From Candidatus Borrarchaeum weybense (GTDB lineage Archaea; Asgardarchaeota; Sifarchaeia; Borrarchaeales; Borrarchaeaceae), in assembly GCA_019057385.1 (NCBI GenBank), contig JAHQJS010000007.1:186001-250000 (forward strand): a stretch of DNA of 64,000 bases, in the 5' to 3' direction. Of this stretch, positions 1 to 8,619 are shown in pieces. Every line of letters starts with the position of its first letter. Within the stretch, counting starts at the first letter, position 1. The notes below the pieces were generated by a model, which saw only the letters and a program-made list of their open reading frames with translations, was not told the DNA's origin and did no database searches. The translations under genes and the position numbers were made by a program.

Positions 1-2
1 GG

Positions 3-2504
3 AAAAGTACAGGTATGAAACCGGTGGATGGACAAGTCAATTTTGTAAATTCATCAACTTTAGTGGGTATCGATACTATTAATAAACTTCAGAACATAAA
101 TGTTAGGTTCTTGAATAACGATTCAGGCAGCAAAGAATATATAAATTTTGAGAAAATTTGGATAGTCGTAACGGTTTCATCTCCAGTATACAGATTAAAT
201 GTAATGCAAGAAATTACTGGAGTTTCCCCCACAGCAGGCACGAATAAAATATGTATTTATGGCAAAAGAGGTGGTACTGAAAATATTACTGTACAAGTCT
301 ATAATACGGATGCACAATGGGAAACTATTACACAAATCAATTCTGCCTCAGCAGGTTGGTATAATACCACGATAAATTCTTCAACACAAATCATAGATGA
401 CAGTTATATCTTCATACGCTATTTAGATACAGTGTCAGCTTCGGATTTTGCTCAAGATAGTGCTGAAATTGATGCTGCCTTATTTGAATCGACTGGAGCG
501 GCGCTAGATCTTTATTATACTTTTTCATGGGCGGGTGATGAAGCTTTAGCGGATGTAGCAAATATTAGTGTGTATGATGTAAGTAAAGGCGACCAAGATA
601 TGAGAGCGTATATCCGGGACTTTCAAAATGGTCTGTGGATTTTATTAAACGTTGATATAGATTCTACGGTTTCAAACCATAGCGACATTATAAGCACTAA
701 TCCTGAGTATTATCTTGAGGATGGTACTGGTGCGATTTGGGTTCGCTATGTACAAACATCTAGCGGCAGTACAGCAACTTTGGATGTAGATTATCTAGAA
801 GTAAATGTTCATAGTTCATCTACCACAGGTGCTGCTCCTCTTGGTGACTGGGAAATTGATATGGTCTATAATATTCAAGATTTTACAGGTGATAGGTCAT
901 CAGTCACTCAAATTACTGTTGTTGATTACTCAAATGTAACTAACCTTGGAGATATTGTAGAAGCGAAGATATATGATTACACAAATACTCGATGGGTTAC
1001 CTGCTTTTTAATTGGGGAAGACAATGAAACACAACATAGTGAAACTTTTTCCTCATCAGCAAGTAATTATATCAGTAGTAATCCTGGAGATATTCAAATT
1101 CGTTATATACTCAGCAGCGGTAGTAGCCTCAGTTACAGTTTGAATTATTTAGAAGTGATAGTTGAAACCGGCGATGATGGAGGCGGTGGTGATGGCAGTA
1201 ACGGTGGCGGCGGTGGTGGAGGCGGAGACAGTGGTGGAACCACAATCATAAGGACACTAAGTGCACAAATCACCTATAATGAGGAAACAGAAAAATATGT
1301 CCCAGCTGAAATCGATGTGACTTTAGCCGATGACGAAGGAACATTTGTAAGCAACGCAAGTGTTACTCTCACATTCGGTAACGAAATAGAGTCTTATGAG
1401 TTGGAAGAAAAAGAGGGACAATACAGACTACTCCTTGAAACAGATACGCTCGACACAGGTAATTATACTTTTACAATTTCGGCTAAAAAAACAGGATTTA
1501 GAGACTTTCTCTCCTCAGCGTTTCCGTTTAATATCGTAGTGAAATATCCCTTTGCAACTGCTGTCCAATATCCTGATTATTGGCCAGAATATAGATCACA
1601 AGCAATAGAGAACCCCCTTTCTGTACTGATAGACCCCTCGCTCTATGTTCTTCCTGCCATCGCTTCAATTCTAATTACCCTTCAGGTCACAACGTTTGCA
1701 GCAATCGATCCACGAAAACTTCGTTCAATTTATATATTTACAAATGAGGGTCAAGGTCTCCATTACAGAACCTTTTTCGAAGAAAAAGGAGGCGTCGATA
1801 GCCAATTAATGAGTGCCGCGCTGTCTGGAATTGTAAGTCTCGTAATGGAAGCCACCCGTAGTGAGAAACCCCTGCGGACAATCGATATAGAAACCTTTGA
1901 AATTTTCTTGGAATATGGGCAATATGTTACTATAGCCACTTTTGTTGGCAAACGAATCTTTTACAAAAGGAAAATACGCAGAGAGCAAAAACAATTGATA
2001 GATAATATTGAAAGAAGGTATTCTCACGTTCTTTCGAACTGGGATGGTGACCTTAGTCACTTTTATGAGATGAATCAACTTGTTTTTGATGCCTTCGACT
2101 TTAAATTAACAAAAGACTTATCAAAGTTGGTCGAAGGAGCGGCAAGAGTTCAATTAGACCTAGTATCTTTATATTCGATGCAAGAGAAGTTTCACATGAG
2201 CGGAAGGGCCTTATGGAAAGCATATGACTTATATTCCAAAATTGAACACCCTCAAGCTGGATTTATCTTACAACAATGGAAAGCCCTTGAAAAGGCCTAC
2301 TTTACGGATCATTTTGGTTCGACCAGTGTGTTACGAACCAAACTCTTATCAAAATTCTTTGGGATTCTGGATTTCATAAGAACTGCAAGTATACTGAAAA
2401 TACTTTTCAGACTACGGAATATCCTGTATCCAGAGATTTCAAAGGAGCTGTACTACTTTATTCCTCCAGAACAACTGACGGAAAGAACAGATGAAGGTAT
2501 TTGA
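3..2504 (+). CDS. Membrane receptor-like surface protein with cytoplasmic longin/roadblock-like region (5' partial)
   Basis: The reading frame is open to the left edge and the first visible Met (position 15) is not followed by a signal peptide, so the N-terminus lies outside the window. Counting from that Met, residues 1-380 are beta-rich, Ser/Thr/Asn-rich extracellular-type sequence with two related modules. A Gly/Asp linker follows at about 383-410 and an Ig-like domain at 412-510. One membrane segment lies at about 543-565, followed by a cytoplasmic part of about 260 residues. That part opens with a strand-helix pattern (IYIFTNEGQGLHYRTF) like longin or roadblock sensor domains. A Rab-like GTPase gene starts 51 bases downstream, so I infer a receptor that signals to a GTPase. 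The topology is visible; the longin assignment rests on pattern only. Confidence 0.72.
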   Translation, partial: KSTGMKPVDGQVNFVNSSTLVGIDTINKLQNINVRFLNNDSGSKEYINFEKIWIVVTVSSPVYRLNVMQEITGVSPTAGTNKICIYGKRGGTENITVQVYNTDAQWETITQINSASAGWYNTTINSSTQIIDDSYIFIRYLDTVSASDFAQDSAEIDAALFESTGAALDLYYTFSWAGDEALADVANISVYDVSKGDQDMRAYIRDFQNGLWILLNVDIDSTVSNHSDIISTNPEYYLEDGTGAIWVRYVQTSSGSTATLDVDYLEVNVHSSSTTGAAPLGDWEIDMVYNIQDFTGDRSSVTQITVVDYSNVTNLGDIVEAKIYDYTNTRWVTCFLIGEDNETQHSETFSSSASNYISSNPGDIQIRYILSSGSSLSYSLNYLEVIVETGDDGGGGDGSNGGGGGGGGDSGGTTIIRTLSAQITYNEETEKYVPAEIDVTLADDEGTFVSNASVTLTFGNEIESYELEEKEGQYRLLLETDTLDTGNYTFTISAKKTGFRDFLSSAFPFNIVVKYPFATAVQYPDYWPEYRSQAIENPLSVLIDPSLYVLPAIASILITLQVTTFAAIDPRKLRSIYIFTNEGQGLHYRTFFEEKGGVDSQLMSAALSGIVSLVMEATRSEKPLRTIDIETFEIFLEYGQYVTIATFVGKRIFYKRKIRREQKQLIDNIERRYSHVLSNWDGDLSHFYEMNQLVFDAFDFKLTKDLSKLVEGAARVQLDLVSLYSMQEKFHMSGRALWKAYDLYSKIEHPQAGFILQQWKALEKAYFTDHFGSTSVLRTKLLSKFFGILDFIRTASILKILFRLRNILYPEISKELYYFIPPEQLTERTDEGI

Positions 2505-2555
2505 ATTATTGTCTATGAGTAAGAAATAATATAAAATAATTAAAAATCTCAGTAT

Positions 2556-3167
2556 ATGGAATGGAATTCAATGTCGGAATTCATCTTTAAAGTTGTTGCA
2601 ATCGGTGATGGTGGTGTTGGAAAGACAAGCATTGCCATGCGATACGCTTACGATAAGTTCGACCCGAAATATAAAGCAACTATTGGAGTTTCATATGCTG
2701 TGAAAAAACTTTTTCATGGAGATACGAAGATAACATTGAGCATCTTAGATACAGGCGGACAGGAAATGTTTGATTATATACGCCCCTTTTATTACAAAGG
2801 TTCCAGTGGAGCCCTCATTGTTTACGATATTACGAGAAAAAAGAGTTTTAATAATCTCGATCGATGGTTTGATAACCTGTATTCACAGTGCAGAGAGATA
2901 CCTGTCATCCTCGTTGGCAATAAAACCGATTTGATCGATGAACGTGTTATTTCTACAGAAGAGGGATCGAATTACGCCATGCAAAAAGGTGTCATCTTTT
3001 ATGAAACCTCAGCAAAAACTGGAGACAAAGTTGTCGATGTTATGAATGAACTCGCCAAAGTGATTCTTCAGAAGAAAGAGAAAGTTAAAGTATTAGCGGA
3101 AAAACCGAGAAAAACCCCTAGAGATAAAACTCGTATTCCCGGCTTTATGCGACGGTTGTTTAAATAA
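2556..3167 (+). CDS. Rab/Ras-like small GTPase
   Basis: This is a 203-residue Ras-superfamily GTPase with all five G motifs: P-loop GDGGVGKTS (17-25), switch I Thr42, DTGGQE (65-70), NKTD (122-125) and ETSAK (150-154). The length and effector region resemble Rab proteins, which cycle between GDP and GTP states and recruit partners. The usual DTAGQE is DTGGQE here. The C-terminus is Lys/Arg-rich and has no cysteine, so Rab-type prenylation is not possible; any membrane contact would be electrostatic. It follows a receptor-like gene by 51 bases and is probably co-transcribed with it. No clear ribosome site separates the ATG at 2556 from the one at 2571, so the start is uncertain by five codons. 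Confidence 0.93.
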   Translation: MEWNSMSEFIFKVVAIGDGGVGKTSIAMRYAYDKFDPKYKATIGVSYAVKKLFHGDTKITLSILDTGGQEMFDYIRPFYYKGSSGALIVYDITRKKSFNNLDRWFDNLYSQCREIPVILVGNKTDLIDERVISTEEGSNYAMQKGVIFYETSAKTGDKVVDVMNELAKVILQKKEKVKVLAEKPRKTPRDKTRIPGFMRRLFK

Positions 3168-3249
3168 GCGAATTTTAATTAACGACTTCTTGTATAATAC
3201 TCGCGAGATTTCTTCTTTGATTTTCATCTATGAAATCCTCGATGCACTC

Positions 3250-3972
3250 TCAAAAGAAATAGCATTCCTTTGCTGCTAACATAGATTCTAAAGTTATATC
3301 ATAAACCTCAATAAACTGGCTACATGTGTCTAGATTTGGATCGAAAACAGGATTGAGTTCAATTATTATGTATTGAGCTAGATTTCTTCTATCTAAATTT
3401 ATCAGTTTTCTTTGGTTTACTTCTAAGATGGGAAGGTGCTGTGGAAATCGATACACTCCTGAATCTATACCGTTCATAAGAATGTTGTACTTGTCTTTAT
3501 GGCGTCCTCCAAGATAGGTTCTAGCTTTATCGAGACCTGAAGTACTTTCAAATGTCTTTTCTGCAAAGTACCCCATTAATTGTGAGGGGCTTTGGAAATC
3601 ATTTTCTTCTTCTTCTTGTTCATCAGATATTGCCATAGGATCTATAACAATCGGATTAATCGTATCAAGGAGTGGTATAGGTTTGTCAGGACGTAATTCA
3701 GTCGAATCAAAGATCACTCCAGAAAGTGTTTTGACTTTTCGTATACCTCTTGAAGTGTATCCATATAATACTGAAGGTCCTATAAGACAAGATCGCATAA
3801 ATGTTTCTTCTTCTTGTTCATGGGTAGTAATGAAATTCCAAATTTGTTTAGAGGTTGCCAATATATGTCCTTTAAAATCTACCGATCCCATAGCAATCTG
3901 ATACTGTGGGATATAAAGGTCAAGTAGCCAGAATAAAGTCGGATCTTCGCTGGTTTCTTTGATTTTTATCAC
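3250..3972 (-). CDS. Hypothetical protein, 240 aa
   Basis: I do not recognise the family. The frame opens with GTG preceded by GAGGTGT about nine bases upstream, which supports this start. The protein is soluble, with no signal peptide and no membrane segment. It alternates predicted strands and helices and has an acidic stretch (EQEEEEND) near residue 120. It is convergent with the upstream GTPase gene. Its length, codon use like that of its neighbours and the ribosome site support a real gene. No function can be given. Confidence 0.7.
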   Translation of the reverse strand: MIKIKETSEDPTLFWLLDLYIPQYQIAMGSVDFKGHILATSKQIWNFITTHEQEEETFMRSCLIGPSVLYGYTSRGIRKVKTLSGVIFDSTELRPDKPIPLLDTINPIVIDPMAISDEQEEEENDFQSPSQLMGYFAEKTFESTSGLDKARTYLGGRHKDKYNILMNGIDSGVYRFPQHLPILEVNQRKLINLDRRNLAQYIIIELNPVFDPNLDTCSQFIEVYDITLESMLAAKECYFF

Positions 3973-4713
3973 TAAGACACCTCAAATACGTCGCTACCCT
4001 TAATGTTGGTAGGAATTGAGGGAAATAATTTTTAAATACGTTTTCTGAGATAAATGTAAGTGGTCTCCATTATTCAAAGGGTTAAATTGCGAATTAGAAG
4101 ATTATTAGTGCTGGGATGCGGCAGATACTTTGCTAACTTATGATTTTGAAATGTTAATGAATTTAAAGATACTATTTCCAAGATGCGCGCGTTTTCTTAA
4201 TATTATATCAGTTGTTTGTAGCATATATGCGTTTGTGTAGATATTCGTTAAAATATTCTTTATGTTGTTCTATAAATATTCTCGTAAAACTCTCCACACA
4301 ACTAGTAAAAAACTCGTACTACGATAAGAAGAAAAAGAAATGGATTATAAGTTACTATTATATTCAATTACTCAATTCTATTTATAGGATATAAGATACT
4401 ACTCATTCAAGTTATTAAATTGTTATATTCACCGACATCTCACATCTATGATTTGATACATCTTGATTTGCAGATATCTTGATATATTTTTGATTATCTA
4501 ATGAAAAACTGATATATCGCTTCAGGAACACTTATACTGTGCAAATAATGATTATGGTCTCATTGTTTTCCGGCCAATATCAAATTATTTTGTTTCGTAG
4601 CATTTTCTATTCTTTTAATCTCCTTTTCTGCAACTATTCGAAAAAATTCGAAGCCATGTTCGAGAAATCTAGAACTAAAAGGATAAATATTTAGTTGTGT
4701 TGAAGTATGTCAG
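3973..4713. other. Intergenic region, AT-rich
   Basis: About 740 bases lie between two divergently transcribed genes. The region is strongly AT-rich, with no tRNA-like or repeat structure that I could find. A 60-codon frame at 4212-4394 has no ribosome site and a Tyr/Lys/Ser-rich reading that looks like AT-rich noise. The right end should hold the promoter for the surface protein at 4723. Confidence 0.5.
4683..4691 (+). promoter_or_regulatory. TATA-like element for the first tandem surface protein
   Basis: An ATAAATATT-type box lies 32-40 bases before the ATG at 4723. Transcription starting about 25 bases downstream would give a very short leader that still contains the GGTGA site at 4712-4716. 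The assignment rests on position and composition only. Confidence 0.4.
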
Positions 4714-4722
4714 GTGATAAAA

Positions 4723-5694
4723 ATGAAAATACCGAAAATTGGAAAACGACAAGCACTAAAAGTCATATGTTCAGTGGCATTTCTATTCTTTCTATCACTA
4801 GGATCTATATCTACAGTGTATGCACAAGATGGTGTTCAAGCTCGTCTTGAGACACATGGACCAGTGACTGTTTCAACGGAAGATATCACCGTACGAGTGA
4901 ATCCTGGACCTGTACCGCATTTCTGGTATTGGTCTACTGATGGAAGCCAAGATGACGCGTATCATGTGAAGTTCCAGCATCTAATAGAATACAGCGATGA
5001 CAATGGTGACGAAATGTTTGCTTCAACTGAAACAGAATTAGGTGGTGCTTCATTCTCATTAAGTAGTGGAAAATGGGAATTTAGTGGACTTACAACGGAA
5101 GATGGAGATTCTCTAGAATCTGGTGATACTGCAGACTCTGTAAAATTCAGTTTTACTTTGGTTGGACCAATACGTGGCAAGAAAAATGGAAATAATGGAC
5201 AACAAGGTAATTTAAGTACAACTAAAATCGCGTCAGAGAATTTAGTGGTCGTTTTAACTTGTCATATTAGTGCTGATGAAGGTAACAAGATGAAGATTGA
5301 TGTTTACATCGAAAATTGGAACTTTGTAAGTGAAGATAACAGGTTAGCGGTACGCACTGATTTTACAACAGATAACGGCACACATACGATAGAAGAAGGT
5401 AACGATGGTTATCAGATCGGCGATGCCTTCTTTGCCTACGAAGACTCGGCAACAGCAGATGGACAATCAGTGACTGTAACAGCTAATGCTGAAGAACTAG
5501 AGCAGGCAACAGGTCTAAAGGTATGGTTCAATTACCCCTCGTTTACTGATACTTTAGATCACGATCCAACTATTGGAATTGGTGATTTGTCAGCAGAAAC
5601 TGGTGGACTTGGAGGCTTTTGCTTAGGTACGATAGCGATCATAGTCATTCCGTTTGCTGCTCTCTTTGCAGTTGCAGTTAGAAGACGCCATTAG
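4723..5694 (+). CDS. Secreted membrane-anchored surface protein, copy 1 of a tandem pair
   Basis: GGTGA at 4712-4716 lies seven bases before the ATG at 4723, so the GTG at 4714 belongs to the ribosome site and is not the start. The protein has a signal peptide (a hydrophobic stretch ending near VYAQDG), a beta-rich ectodomain of about 250 residues, and a C-terminal membrane segment followed by RRRH. This gives a cell-surface protein anchored by its tail. The ectodomain is very similar to the next gene, with blocks such as PGPVPHFWYWSTDGSQ and GDSLESGDTADSVKFS almost unchanged even at the DNA level. The short linker (NGNNGQQGN) and the anchor differ. I do not recognise the family. Confidence 0.85.
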   Translation: MKIPKIGKRQALKVICSVAFLFFLSLGSISTVYAQDGVQARLETHGPVTVSTEDITVRVNPGPVPHFWYWSTDGSQDDAYHVKFQHLIEYSDDNGDEMFASTETELGGASFSLSSGKWEFSGLTTEDGDSLESGDTADSVKFSFTLVGPIRGKKNGNNGQQGNLSTTKIASENLVVVLTCHISADEGNKMKIDVYIENWNFVSEDNRLAVRTDFTTDNGTHTIEEGNDGYQIGDAFFAYEDSATADGQSVTVTANAEELEQATGLKVWFNYPSFTDTLDHDPTIGIGDLSAETGGLGGFCLGTIAIIVIPFAALFAVAVRRRH

Positions 5695-5726
5695 AACAAC
5701 TACAACAATTATCATCATCATAACCC

Positions 5727-5740
5727 TCTTTTATTTTTTT
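5727..5740 (+). terminator. T-rich archaeal-type terminator
   Basis: A pyrimidine and T run follows the first surface-protein gene by about 30 bases, as is typical for intrinsic archaeal termination. It would separate the two tandem copies, the second of which has its own AT-rich promoter region (about 5771-5784). Confidence 0.45.
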
Positions 5741-5806
5741 ATTAAAAGTCATATGGAAAATCTTGTAGAAAAAAATAAATTATTTTAAGACTACTAGGTG
5801 ACACAA

Positions 5807-6880
5807 ATGGAACTCTTTAAGCCTGGAAGACTAAGCGTGCGAAAATTGATACTTTCAATAATAATACTTTGCTTTCTGGCACTAGGGCCAATTTCTTCAG
5901 TATATGGACAGAATGGTGTTCAAGCCCGTGTCGAAACTAGTGGACCAGCTATTGTGTCAACAGATGAACTTACCGTACAAGTGAATCCTGGACCTGTGCC
6001 GCATTTCTGGTATTGGTCTACTGATGGAAGCCAGGACGAAGCGTATCATGTGAAGTTACAACACTTGTTAGAATATAGCGATTCCGATTGTGACGATGAA
6101 TTTGATAATAATGAACAGGTATCAGGTGGTGCCTCATTTTCATTAAGTAGTGGCAAATGGGAATTCAGTGGCTTTACAACGGAAGATGGGGATTCTCTAG
6201 AATCTGGTGATACTGCAGACTCAGTAAAATTCAGTTATACTTTAGTTGGACCAATACGTGGCAAGCAAGAAGGACAACCTGATCAGCCTGGACAACAACC
6301 CGAAGAACCTCCTGGGGAATCTCCAGATCAGCCTGGACAACAGCCGGATGAGCCACCTGGACAGCAAGAATCTCCAAATGAAATGAAACTCTCCTCAGAG
6401 AACCTAGTGATCGTCTTAACTTGTCATATCAGTGCTGCTGATGGAAATAAAATGAAGATAGATGTTTATATAGAAAATTGGAACTTTGAGAGCCAAGAGA
6501 ACAGGTTAGCGCTACGTACTGATTTTACTACGGATAATAGTTCAGATATTACTGAAGAAAGTAATAATGGTTACCAGATTGGTAAAGCCTTCTTTGCCTA
6601 TGAAGATTCGGCAACAGCCGATGGGCAGTCTGTTACAGTAGTAGCAAATTCTGAACAAATAGAACAAGCTAAGGGTTTAAAAGTCTGGTTTAACTACCCA
6701 TCGTTTACAGAAACCTTAGATCACGATCCAACCATTGGAATTGGCGATTTAACCGCAGAAATTGCGCTTATTGGTGAAACTGGAACTGAGCTTCTTTCTA
6801 ACTCAACGTTTGGTATTTATGCTACCTTTGTAGTGATTGTCGTAGTAGTTGTCGTTATTTTTATAGATAGAAGAAAGTAA
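5807..6880 (+). CDS. Secreted membrane-anchored surface protein, copy 2 of a tandem pair
   Basis: The start is set by GGTGA at 5797-5801, six bases before the ATG at 5807; the in-frame GTG at 5798 lies within that site. The architecture repeats copy 1: signal peptide ending near VYGQNG, the same ectodomain, C-terminal membrane segment (ATFVVIVVVVVVIFI) and RRK stop-transfer. The copy differs by a Pro/Gln/Glu-rich insertion of about 35 residues built on repeats of QPGQQP and EPPG in mid-ectodomain, and by an unrelated membrane anchor. High similarity in conserved blocks points to a recent duplication or gene conversion. The function is unknown; a cell-surface location is inferred. Confidence 0.85.
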   Translation: MELFKPGRLSVRKLILSIIILCFLALGPISSVYGQNGVQARVETSGPAIVSTDELTVQVNPGPVPHFWYWSTDGSQDEAYHVKLQHLLEYSDSDCDDEFDNNEQVSGGASFSLSSGKWEFSGFTTEDGDSLESGDTADSVKFSYTLVGPIRGKQEGQPDQPGQQPEEPPGESPDQPGQQPDEPPGQQESPNEMKLSSENLVIVLTCHISAADGNKMKIDVYIENWNFESQENRLALRTDFTTDNSSDITEESNNGYQIGKAFFAYEDSATADGQSVTVVANSEQIEQAKGLKVWFNYPSFTETLDHDPTIGIGDLTAEIALIGETGTELLSNSTFGIYATFVVIVVVVVVIFIDRRK

Positions 6881-7005
6881 CTTTTTGCCTAAAACCTCAA
6901 TCTATTTATTTTTTATTTATCAGTTTTTAATGAATAATCTGATTTCTATTGAAAAAGTTGAATAGAAAGTAGCAAAAAGGCAGAACAGTTTAAACTGGGA
7001 TTCAG

Positions 7006-7809
7006 ATGAAGAATAGTGACGGTTCAGATGTACATTCAATTTTGAATCATCCAATTCGTCGCAAGATTCTTAGACTCATTGCAGAGAAAGGATATGCCAC
7101 TTTTACAGATTTTAAAAATTCCCTCAACCTTAAGGTAGGAACATTATATTATCATCTGGACAATTTGGGCGACTTTATTTCACAAGATGATCAGAAACGA
7201 TATCTCCTTACTTCCCGTGGCATTGAGGCACTTAAATTAATGGATCGAAGCGAAGACATAACAACTACAGACGAAACAGTGCTTTTGAAAGCTTTTTATG
7301 GTATAGGTCTTAAACCGATTGTCGACTATATTCTAGAAAAACCAAAAGAATTTCTACCTTTTGGTATTTTGATAGTATTTCTTCTATCATATGTTACGTA
7401 TCTTGCAGAACTAAATACGATTTTATTATTTTTCACTGAAAGTTCAGTCTCTTTACTTTCAATGGTATTTATTCTTAGCTTTGTGCGATGGTTTTACATC
7501 TATTTATTCATAGAAATCTTCTGTGGACTTATTTTTAAAAGAAGTATATTTAGTTTAGGAACATTAACGGGAACATTATGGGCACAATTTCCACTTATTT
7601 TTTATGTTCTTCTATGGAGGTTTGGAGGGGTTTATCGAATTGGGAATGATTTCTTTCAATTAATGTTTCAACTCTTTTTCCAAATTTGGCTACTCCTTGT
7701 AATAACATATGTTATTACAAAAAGCAAACAACTCAAGATAGAAAAAGCATTCTTAATTTCAATATTGATTCATTATTTCAATATTGTCATTTTACAATTC
7801 ATTATTTAA
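7006..7809 (+). CDS. Winged-helix DNA-binding domain fused to a multi-pass membrane domain
   Basis: Residues 1-80 form an ArsR-like winged helix: ILNHPIRRKILRLI is the first helix pair, the helix around LKVGTLYYHLDNL is the recognition helix, and the wing is near DQKRYLLT. Residues 100-267 hold four to five hydrophobic segments. Archaeal membrane-bound winged-helix proteins of this layout are thought to couple an envelope signal to local transcription. It lies 125 bases after two surface-protein genes in the same direction, so control of those genes is a reasonable guess. The 3' end overlaps the convergent zinc-ribbon gene by eight bases. Confidence 0.8.
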   Translation: MKNSDGSDVHSILNHPIRRKILRLIAEKGYATFTDFKNSLNLKVGTLYYHLDNLGDFISQDDQKRYLLTSRGIEALKLMDRSEDITTTDETVLLKAFYGIGLKPIVDYILEKPKEFLPFGILIVFLLSYVTYLAELNTILLFFTESSVSLLSMVFILSFVRWFYIYLFIEIFCGLIFKRSIFSLGTLTGTLWAQFPLIFYVLLWRFGGVYRIGNDFFQLMFQLFFQIWLLLVITYVITKSKQLKIEKAFLISILIHYFNIVILQFII

Positions 7810-8050
7810 TTATTGAACCATGGTCATCCTTTTCGTTCTTTTTTTCTTCTTCCTCCTCATTGTCCTCTAATGAGTTACTTATTTGCTGATTTATTATTTC
7901 CATTAGATGTTTATCTAAAACCTCAACTTGCTCCGCATCAAAAAATTCCGTACCACATTTGGGACATCTCCAACAGGGTATCTCTTTTATGCCTTTAAAA
8001 TCAGTCATTGCTTTTTCCAGAATACCCCCACATTCACATTCTTTTTTCAT
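7802..8050 (-). CDS. Small YgiT-type zinc-ribbon protein
   Basis: The protein has 82 residues. Cysteine pairs CECGG (5-8) and CWRCPKCG (about 26-33) form a two-knuckle zinc ribbon like the YgiT/MqsA N-terminal type. A helical region and a very acidic, Lys-rich tail follow. Proteins of this class often act as antitoxins or small regulators, but no toxin gene is adjacent and the HTH half of MqsA is absent. GTAGTGA precedes the ATG. Its promoter box lies directly at the left end of the IS element. Confidence 0.75.
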   Translation of the reverse strand: MKKECECGGILEKAMTDFKGIKEIPCWRCPKCGTEFFDAEQVEVLDKHLMEIINQQISNSLEDNEEEEEKKNEKDDHGSIIK

Positions 8051-8100
8051 GAATTTTCACTACCATGCAAACTTAACAGGGATCTATCTAGTAGAATTGT

Positions 8101-8110
8101 TTTTAAATAG
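8101..8110 (-). promoter_or_regulatory. TATA box for the zinc-ribbon gene, abutting the IS left end
   Basis: CTATTTAAAA on the minus strand lies about 55 bases from the start codon, consistent with a leader of about 30 bases. The IS200/IS605 left boundary falls at or within this box, so the insertion may have changed its upstream element. Confidence 0.45.
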
Positions 8111-8190
8111 ACTTGGCGGAAAGTTCCCTTCCGAAAGGTGGGGGATAAGAGCCAAAATCCTTTTATAGTTATAAGAAAATATTTGTAACT

Positions 8191-8619
8191 ATGCGATATA
8201 AGTTAGATAAGTCATCACATTCGGTATATGCACTACAATATCATCTTGTTCAGTGTGTCAAATATAGACGAAATGCATTAGATAGCAAAGAGATTGTAGA
8301 CGTGCTCAAACAAAAGGTATATGAAATAAGCGAAACTTTTGAGGTGGGAGTGCTCAATATAGAATGTGATAAAGATCATTTTCACATGATTTTCAAAAGT
8401 AAACCCACTTTAGACATTCCAAAATATATGAACACCTTAAAAACTATCACATCCCGAGAAATACAACGTAATTTTCCAGCAGTCAAAGAAAAACTCTGGA
8501 AAGGAGCATTCTGGTCAAGATCATATTTTTTAGCTACTACAGGACAGGTAACTTTTGAACTATTGAAGAAATATGTTGACAATCAGGGGATAGATCATGC
8601 AACTAACACAACAGATTAG
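8191..8619 (+). CDS. tnpA: IS200/IS605 Y1 HUH transposase TnpA
   Basis: The protein has 142 residues, the usual size for TnpA. The metal-binding HUH motif is H63-F-H65 in DKDHFHMIF, and the nucleophilic tyrosine is Y128 in ELLKKYVDNQG. Dimers of this family cut and rejoin single-stranded DNA at the hairpin ends, giving 'peel and paste' transposition without target duplication. The coding sequence is intact, so the enzyme could be active. Its 3' end overlaps tnpB by 23 bases, suggesting translational coupling. Confidence 0.93.
   Translation: MRYKLDKSSHSVYALQYHLVQCVKYRRNALDSKEIVDVLKQKVYEISETFEVGVLNIECDKDHFHMIFKSKPTLDIPKYMNTLKTITSREIQRNFPAVKEKLWKGAFWSRSYFLATTGQVTFELLKKYVDNQGIDHATNTTD

Noticed and set aside
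4212..4394. Open frame of 60 codons in the AT-rich intergenic region
   Set aside because: No ribosome site, composition like AT-rich noise, and no family features.
7802..8050. MqsA antitoxin of a toxin-antitoxin pair
   Set aside because: Only the zinc ribbon is present, without the HTH half or a neighbouring toxin gene.
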